Assembly: GCA_013373085.1 (NCBI GenBank)
Contig: JABXIM010000064.1
Span: 1 to 48,271 of the forward strand
Length of the DNA stretch: 48,271 bases
Origin: Oceanospirillaceae bacterium
Lineage (GTDB): Bacteria > Pseudomonadota > Gammaproteobacteria > Pseudomonadales > Balneatricaceae
Direction of reading: 5' to 3'
Under the pieces are notes generated by a model. That model had not been told where the DNA came from, did no database searches, and saw only the letters and a list, made by a program, of their open reading frames with translations. Positions 43,340 to 48,271 of the stretch are shown one piece after another (within the stretch, counting starts at the first letter, position 1; each line of letters begins with the position of its first letter). The position numbers were made by a program, and so were the translations under genes.

Positions 43340-45112
43340 ATGTGTGGTATCTGCGGCGAAATCCGTTTTGATCAAGCTCCGGCCGACCTCGCGGCCGTCT
43401 CCCGAATGAACGACAATCTGGTACCCCGCGGTCCGGACGGCGGCGGCCTGTTCCAGATGAACAATCTGGCCGTCGGGCACCGGCGCCTGAAGATCATCGA
43501 CCTCAGCGAGCACGCGCAGCAGCCGATGGTCGACAACGATTTGGGCCTTGGTATCGTGTTCAACGGCTGCATATACAACTACCGGGCACTGCGAGAAGAG
43601 CTCGAAGGCCTGGGCTATCGCTTCTTTTCCCACGGCGACACCGAGGTGATCCTCAAGGCCTTTCACGCCTGGGATACCGACTGCGTGCACCGGCTGCAGG
43701 GCATGTTCGCCTTTACCGTCTGGCACCGCGACGGCGGGCGCCTGGTCATGGCCCGCGACCGCCTCGGCATCAAGCCGCTCTACTACAGCGAGCAGGGGCG
43801 GCGTCTGCGCTTCGCCTCGACCCTGCCGGCACTGCTGGCAGGCGGCGATATCGACAAGACCCTCGACCCGGTGGCCTTGCACCACTATTTCAGCTTCCAC
43901 GCCGTGGTGCCGGCACCGCATACCATTCTCCAGGGCGTGCGCAAGCTGGCGCCGGCGAGCATTCGCGAATACGACGGCAACGGCAACGCCACGGAACACT
44001 GCTACTGGCAGCCGGACTACAGCCGGCGGGACGAGGACCGGCATCTGGGCTTCGAAGACTGGAAGGAACGGGTGCTGGATCAGCTGCGGCTGTCGGTGAA
44101 ACGCCGCCTCGAGGCGGATGTGCCGGTCGGCGTGCTGCTGTCCGGCGGGCTCGATTCCAGCCTGATCGTCGGCCTGCTCGCCGAACAGGGACAGAGCAAC
44201 CTCAATACCTTCTCGGTCGGCTTCGAGACGGTCGGCGCCGAGGTCGGCGACGAATTCAAGTACTCCGATCTCATCGCCAGCCACTTCGGCACCGAACACC
44301 ACCAGCTGTTCGTCGACAGCGGACGGCTGCTGCCATCATTGCAGGACTGCGTCCGCGCCATGAGCGAGCCAATGGTGAGCCACGACGTCATCGGCTTCTA
44401 CCTGCTGTCGCAGAAGGTCGCCGAGCACGTCAAGGTGGTGCAGAGCGGCCAGGGCGCCGACGAGGTGTTCGGCGGTTACCACTGGTATCCGCCGCTGGCC
44501 CGGAGCCAGGACCCGGTCTCCGACTATGCCCGCGTGTTCTGCGATCGCGACCAGGCCGAGATGGCCAGGCTGCTGGCCCCGAAATGGCTCTCCGGGGACT
44601 ACAGCCGGGCGCTGATCGAAGCCCACTTCGGGCGCCCCGGCGCCGAGACGCCGATCGACAAGGCACTGCGGCTCGACAGCCATATCATGCTGGTCGACGA
44701 TCCGGTCAAGCGCGTCGACAACATGACGATGTCCTGGGGACTGGAGGCCCGGGTACCCTTCCTGGATCACGAACTGGTGGAGCTGGCGGCCCGCATTCCG
44801 CCCGAGCACAAGGTCCGCGAAGACGGCAAGTACGTCCTCAAGGAGGCCGCCCGCGCCGTGATTCCGAGCGGCGTCATCGACCGGCCCAAGGGCTACTTCC
44901 CGGTGCCGGCACTGAAATATATCCGCGGCGAGTACCTGTCGTTCGTGCAGGATATCCTCGGCCAGGATGCCGCCCGCAACCGCGGCCTGATCCAGAGCGA
45001 CTACCTGCAGACGCTGATCGAGTCCCCGGAAGAACACATTACACCACTGCGCGGCTCCAAGCTCTGGCAGATCGCGCTGCTGGAGTTCTGGATGCAGACC
45101 CACGGTATTTGA
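43340..45112 (+). CDS. asnO: N-acetylglutaminylglutamine amidotransferase (AsnO-like)
   Basis: 590-aa asparagine-synthetase-like enzyme that amidates the dipeptide N-acetylglutaminylglutamine to the osmolyte NAGGN. N-terminal class II glutaminase with catalytic Cys2 (MCGICGEIRF), RGPDGGG, NGCIYNYRALREEL and GDTEVILKAFHAWD; C-terminal synthetase domain with the PP-loop LSGGLDSSLIVG (SGGLDSS at 268-274), QSGQGADEVFGGY and EARVPFLDHELVELAARIP. The match is to the TIGR03104 branch that always travels with a GNAT/ATP-grasp partner and an M42 peptidase, which is what follows here. Ordinary asparagine synthetase is the alternative but does not explain the neighbours. The ribosome site is weak. Confidence 0.93.
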   Translation: MCGICGEIRFDQAPADLAAVSRMNDNLVPRGPDGGGLFQMNNLAVGHRRLKIIDLSEHAQQPMVDNDLGLGIVFNGCIYNYRALREELEGLGYRFFSHGDTEVILKAFHAWDTDCVHRLQGMFAFTVWHRDGGRLVMARDRLGIKPLYYSEQGRRLRFASTLPALLAGGDIDKTLDPVALHHYFSFHAVVPAPHTILQGVRKLAPASIREYDGNGNATEHCYWQPDYSRRDEDRHLGFEDWKERVLDQLRLSVKRRLEADVPVGVLLSGGLDSSLIVGLLAEQGQSNLNTFSVGFETVGAEVGDEFKYSDLIASHFGTEHHQLFVDSGRLLPSLQDCVRAMSEPMVSHDVIGFYLLSQKVAEHVKVVQSGQGADEVFGGYHWYPPLARSQDPVSDYARVFCDRDQAEMARLLAPKWLSGDYSRALIEAHFGRPGAETPIDKALRLDSHIMLVDDPVKRVDNMTMSWGLEARVPFLDHELVELAARIPPEHKVREDGKYVLKEAARAVIPSGVIDRPKGYFPVPALKYIRGEYLSFVQDILGQDAARNRGLIQSDYLQTLIESPEEHITPLRGSKLWQIALLEFWMQTHGI

Positions 45113-45122
45113 GGCACCGCCC

Positions 45123-46838
45123 ATGAATCAGGAGCACCCGCACCCCATGACTCTGGACACGACCGACCCCGCCGCCGGCGCTACGGCACACGAAGGCGTC
45201 GCCATCGAGTGCGGCTGGGGCCGTCTGCTGTTCGCCCACACGTTCGATAGTCCCGAACAGCTGCTCAAGGCGATGCGCGAGGAGGTGCCAGGCAAGCGGG
45301 ATATCGCCATGTACGTCACCGATCCCCATATCGTGATGTCGCTGGCGCCTCAGGAACTTTTTCTCGATCCGTCGCACGCGTTTCGCCTGGATCTCGACAA
45401 ATACCAGCCGGCAGCGAGCGCGCATCCGGGCTTCCGCACACGACGGGTCGCCACCCCCGAGGACGCCGCCGAAGTGCACAATCTGTACCGGCGACGGCAG
45501 ATGGTGCCACCGTCGCCGGAGTTCGTCCTGGCAAGCCGTGACCGCGACGATATCTGTTATTTTGTTGCCGAGGACGAGCATTCCGGACGCATCATCGGCG
45601 CCGTCACCGGGGTCGACCATGTACCGGCATTCGGCGATCCCGCCCAGGGCTCCAGCCTCTGGGCCCTGGCGGTCGATGCCCAGGCCGAATACCCCGGCGT
45701 CGGCGAGACCCTGACGCGCCAGCTGGCCGAGCATTTCCAATCGCTGGGTCGACACTTCATGGACCTGTCGGTCATGCATGACAACCGGCATGCGATACGC
45801 CTATACGAAAAACTCGGTTTCAGGCGCATCGACACCTTCGCGATCAAGTACAAGAACGCCTTCAACGAACCGCTGTTCATCGGCGAACCGCCGGAGGAAG
45901 CACTCAACCCCTATGCCAAGCTGATCGTTCGCGAGGCCCAGCGACGCGGCATCGGCGTGCGGGTAATCGATGCCGCCGAAGGATATTTCGAACTGCATCT
46001 GGGGGGGCGCAGCCTGGTCTGCCGCGAATCCCTCAGCGAGCTGACCCACGCGGTGGCGATGAGTCGCTGCGACAACAAGACGGTGACACATCGCATCCTG
46101 AAACAGGCGGGACTCAAAGTTCCGGAACAGCTGCTGCTGAAGCCGGGCGAGGACGGCCCGGCCGACGACTTCCTGACCCGTTACGGCTCGGTCGTGGTAA
46201 AGCCCGTGCGCGGCGAACAGGGCCAGGGCATCAGCGTCGACATCCGTCAGCACCAGGCATTGCACGACGCCATCGCCGCGGCGCGTCACCACTGCGAAGA
46301 CGTCATCCTGGAACAGTTCGTCGACGGCCAGGATCTGCGCATCATCGTGATCGACTTCAAGGTGGTGGCCGCCGCGGTCCGCCGGCCGCCGGTGGTCACC
46401 GGTACCGGCGCCGACAGCATCCGCGCACTGATCGACAAGCAGAGCCGCCGGCGCCAGGCCGCCACCGGCGGCGAAAGCAAGATACCGCTGGACGGCGAAA
46501 CCCTGCGCTGCATCGAAAACGCCGGCTACAACCTCGACGACATCCTGCCCTACGGCGAGAAGCTGCAGGTCCGCCGCACCGCCAACCTGCATACCGGCGG
46601 CACCATCCACGATGTCACCGCCAAGCTGCACCCGGAACTGCGGGACGCGGCTGTGCGGGCGGCCGAAGCGATCGATATCCCGGTCACCGGCCTGGATTTC
46701 CTGGTACCGTCCGTCACCGGCCCCGACTACGTCATCATCGAAGCCAACGAGCGACCGGGACTCGCCAACCACGAGCCGCAGCCCACCGCCGAGCGCTTCA
46801 TCGACCTGTTATTTCCACAAACGGCTGCGAGGTCTTGA
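45123..46838 (+). CDS. ngg: N-acetylglutaminylglutamine synthetase (GNAT plus ATP-grasp)
   Basis: 571-aa bifunctional enzyme, TIGR03103 type. The N-terminal GNAT domain (about 90-245: RVATPEDAAEVHNLYRRR, SSLWALAVDAQAEYPGVGETLTRQLAEHF, DNRHAIRLYEKLGFRR) would acetylate glutamine; the C-terminal ATP-grasp domain (about 300-560: MSRCDNKTVTHRILKQAGLKVPE, VVKPVRGEQGQGISV, VILEQFVDGQDLRIIVID, IIEANERPGLANHEP) would form the peptide bond. It lies 10 bp after asnO with GAGG eight bases before ATG 45123; ATG 45150 is an alternative. Described in osmotically stressed Sinorhizobium and Pseudomonas. Confidence 0.93.
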   Translation: MNQEHPHPMTLDTTDPAAGATAHEGVAIECGWGRLLFAHTFDSPEQLLKAMREEVPGKRDIAMYVTDPHIVMSLAPQELFLDPSHAFRLDLDKYQPAASAHPGFRTRRVATPEDAAEVHNLYRRRQMVPPSPEFVLASRDRDDICYFVAEDEHSGRIIGAVTGVDHVPAFGDPAQGSSLWALAVDAQAEYPGVGETLTRQLAEHFQSLGRHFMDLSVMHDNRHAIRLYEKLGFRRIDTFAIKYKNAFNEPLFIGEPPEEALNPYAKLIVREAQRRGIGVRVIDAAEGYFELHLGGRSLVCRESLSELTHAVAMSRCDNKTVTHRILKQAGLKVPEQLLLKPGEDGPADDFLTRYGSVVVKPVRGEQGQGISVDIRQHQALHDAIAAARHHCEDVILEQFVDGQDLRIIVIDFKVVAAAVRRPPVVTGTGADSIRALIDKQSRRRQAATGGESKIPLDGETLRCIENAGYNLDDILPYGEKLQVRRTANLHTGGTIHDVTAKLHPELRDAAVRAAEAIDIPVTGLDFLVPSVTGPDYVIIEANERPGLANHEPQPTAERFIDLLFPQTAARS

Positions 46839-46839
46839 A

Positions 46840-47949
46840 ATGGAACCCTTGAAGATCGATCAGGAATACGTACTGGAAATACTGCTGCGCCTGCTGCACA
46901 CCCCGTCCCCCAGCGGCTATACCGACCGCGCCGTACACCTGGTGTGCGAAGAGCTGGAAAAAATGGACGTGGAAATGGAAATCACCCGTCGTGGCGCCAT
47001 CCGCGCCTCCCTGCCCGGCGAGGCCAGCAGCCCCGACCGCGCGCTGGTCGCGCATATCGACACCCTTGGCGCCATGGTCAAGGGTCTCAAGTCCAACGGC
47101 CGGCTCGAAGTGGTGCCGGTCGGCCACTGGAACGCACGCTTTGCCGAAGGCGCCCGCTGCACCATATTCTCCGACGACCGCCAGTTCCGCGGCACATTGC
47201 TGCCACTGAAGGCATCGGGACACACCTTCGGTCCCGAGATCGACAGCCAGCCCTGCAGCTGGGACCACATCGAGCTTCGTCTCGACGAGGTCTCCTATCG
47301 CCTCGACGATCTGCTCCATCTCGGTATCCACGTCGGCGATTTCATCGCCATTGACTCCGGCACCGAGATCACGCCGAACGGCTTCATCAATTCGCGCCAC
47401 CTCGACGACAAGGCCGGTGCGGCGGTACTGCTCGGCGCCATCCGCGCCATCAAGCAGAGCGGCGTCACCCTGCCGGTGGATGTGCACCCGCTGTTCACCA
47501 TTTCCGAGGAGATCGGCAGCGGCGCCTCGGCGGCGCTGCATCAGGATGTTGCCGAGATGATCACCATCGACAACGGCACCACGGCGCCGGGCCAGAACTC
47601 CAGCGAATTCGGCGTCACCATCGCCATGGCGGACATGGTCGGCCCCTTCGACTACCACCTGACCCACCGCCTGATCCAGCTTTGCAAGGAGTTCGGCATC
47701 CCGCACCAGCGCGACATCTTCCGCTATTACCGCTCCGACAGTGCCGCCGCCATCGAAGCCGGCAATGACCTGCGGACCTCGCTGGTAACCTTCGGGATAG
47801 ATGCGTCGCATGGCTGGGAACGCATCCACTGGGATGCCCTGGAATCCCTCGGCTGCCTGTTAACGGTGTACATGCAGAGCCCGCCGCTGTTCTCGCGCGA
47901 CCGCCAGGATATGGGACCACGCGCCGGCTTCCCGACCCTGCCGGCCTGA
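46840..47949 (+). CDS. osmolyte-operon M42-family peptidase (TIGR03106 type)
   Basis: 369-aa M42 aminopeptidase-like protein, third member of the NAGGN trio. It has the metal-site features ALVAHIDTLGAMVKGL, FINSRHLDDKAGAAVLLGAIRAI, LFTISEEIGSGASAAL with the catalytic Glu pair, MITIDNGTTAPGQNSSEFG, and a late DIFRYYRSDSAAAIEAGNDLRTSLVTFGIDASHGWERIH with the terminal metal His. Its role is not proven; hydrolysis or recycling of the osmolyte peptide is an inference from constant linkage. ATG 46840 is 1 bp after the ngg stop, with GAGG upstream; the open frame further upstream overlaps ngg and is not used. Confidence 0.92.
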   Translation: MEPLKIDQEYVLEILLRLLHTPSPSGYTDRAVHLVCEELEKMDVEMEITRRGAIRASLPGEASSPDRALVAHIDTLGAMVKGLKSNGRLEVVPVGHWNARFAEGARCTIFSDDRQFRGTLLPLKASGHTFGPEIDSQPCSWDHIELRLDEVSYRLDDLLHLGIHVGDFIAIDSGTEITPNGFINSRHLDDKAGAAVLLGAIRAIKQSGVTLPVDVHPLFTISEEIGSGASAALHQDVAEMITIDNGTTAPGQNSSEFGVTIAMADMVGPFDYHLTHRLIQLCKEFGIPHQRDIFRYYRSDSAAAIEAGNDLRTSLVTFGIDASHGWERIHWDALESLGCLLTVYMQSPPLFSRDRQDMGPRAGFPTLPA

Positions 47950-48271
47950 GGTGAGCAGTCGTAAACGCAGGATGGGGGAGCCGCACCAGCACTTCGCTTT
48001 CAATGCGCCGTAAACTGGTTGCGGCGCCCCCCCAACAATAACCGGGCACTCGACGCTGCCGGACTGACACCCCAGATGGGCTATACGGCGCCCAGACCTC
48101 ATCACAAGCCTGTAGCCCGTCCCGGGGCGCCGCTCCACCCATCCTCCTATGCGGTCGTCGGTGTCAACCTCTGGTGCTTCTCTATTTGGCTTTTACTATT
48201 TGATCTGTCTTCCCGTGCAGTTGGTGAAGTTTTGGCTTTGGGTTGAGTGTCCTCGAATACACATTCGGGAC
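47950..48271. repeat. intergenic end of window: hairpin, dispersed repeat and AT-richer edge
   Basis: 322 bp without a supported gene. GCGCCG (48005-48010) pairs with CGGCGC (48022-48027) without a T-run. At 48131-48149 the minus strand carries copy 3 of the AGGAG-GGGTG-AGCG motif. From about 48150 the base composition falls well below the window average, and the last bases hold an imperfect inverted repeat GTCCTCGAAT (48249-48258) / ATTCGGGAC (48263-48271) that runs to the window edge. Confidence 0.5.

Noticed and set aside
43277-44302. 341-codon minus-strand frame over asnO
   Set aside because: Shadow of the asparagine-synthetase-like gene. It has Val/Ala/Gln-rich sequence and no motif.

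Overview
The window reads as one contiguous piece of a high-GC (about 60-63 %) gammaproteobacterial chromosome. Support comes from the gene order ruvC-ruvA-ruvB ... tolQRAB-pal-cpoB ... tRNA-Lys-nadA, from fabV, nhaD and uspE homologues, and from small families typical of Pseudomonadales/Oceanospirillales-like bacteria (TIGR02647, PA3496-like, DUF5610). The genus cannot be fixed from the sequence alone. An NhaD-type Na+/H+ antiporter and an N-acetylglutaminylglutamine amide (NAGGN) osmolyte operon fit a salt-exposed lifestyle.

Layout. (1) 70-14599, all minus strand, housekeeping. Read in the direction of transcription: HIT protein, aspS, yebC, ruvC, a TRIC-type channel gene, ruvA, ruvB, a DksA-like zinc-finger protein, tolQ, tolR, tolA, tolB, pal, cpoB, queC, tRNA-Lys, nadA. 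The genes serve translation, Holliday-junction processing, outer-membrane constriction, 7-deazaguanine synthesis and NAD synthesis. ybgC and queE, often found in this order, are absent here. (2) 14668-26230, mixed strands: a FemAB-like GNAT protein, a 90-aa protein with a structured leader, nhaD, a PhoD-like phosphatase, an EamA transporter, small regulators, a GcvA-like LysR gene that appears to start with ATT, a META lipoprotein, fabV and gorA. (3) 26409-31109: a four-gene Opp/Dpp/Nik-type ABC importer with a fused double ATPase, preceded by two Zur-box-like palindromes. (4) 31300-42932: xthA, uspE, a membrane GGDEF protein, DUF5610, a BigR/YgaV-like ArsR repressor with both conserved cysteines, an alkyltransferase-like protein, elaA, a 912-aa Pat-type protein acetyltransferase, a lipoprotein, two paralogous tiny acidic proteins, and a YejK/NdpA nucleoid protein. 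(5) 43340-47949: the osmolyte trio (amidotransferase, GNAT/ATP-grasp synthetase, M42 peptidase) behind an AT-rich control region.

Intergenic DNA carries several repeat families: GTTGGGT/ACCCAAC pairs 32-33 bp long (three copies), an AGGAG-GGGTG-AGCG motif (three copies), a REP-like cluster between ruvC and yebC containing a 40-bp repeat exactly 100 bp apart, and a 116-bp MITE-like element just upstream of yejK. There is one tRNA, no rRNA, no CRISPR array and no intact insertion sequence. The most interesting leads are the probable Zur-controlled Opp-type importer, the folded leader of the 90-aa gene in which the Shine-Dalgarno and start codon can be paired, the ATT start codon, and the duplicated PA3496-like pair with a hairpin-rich leader.
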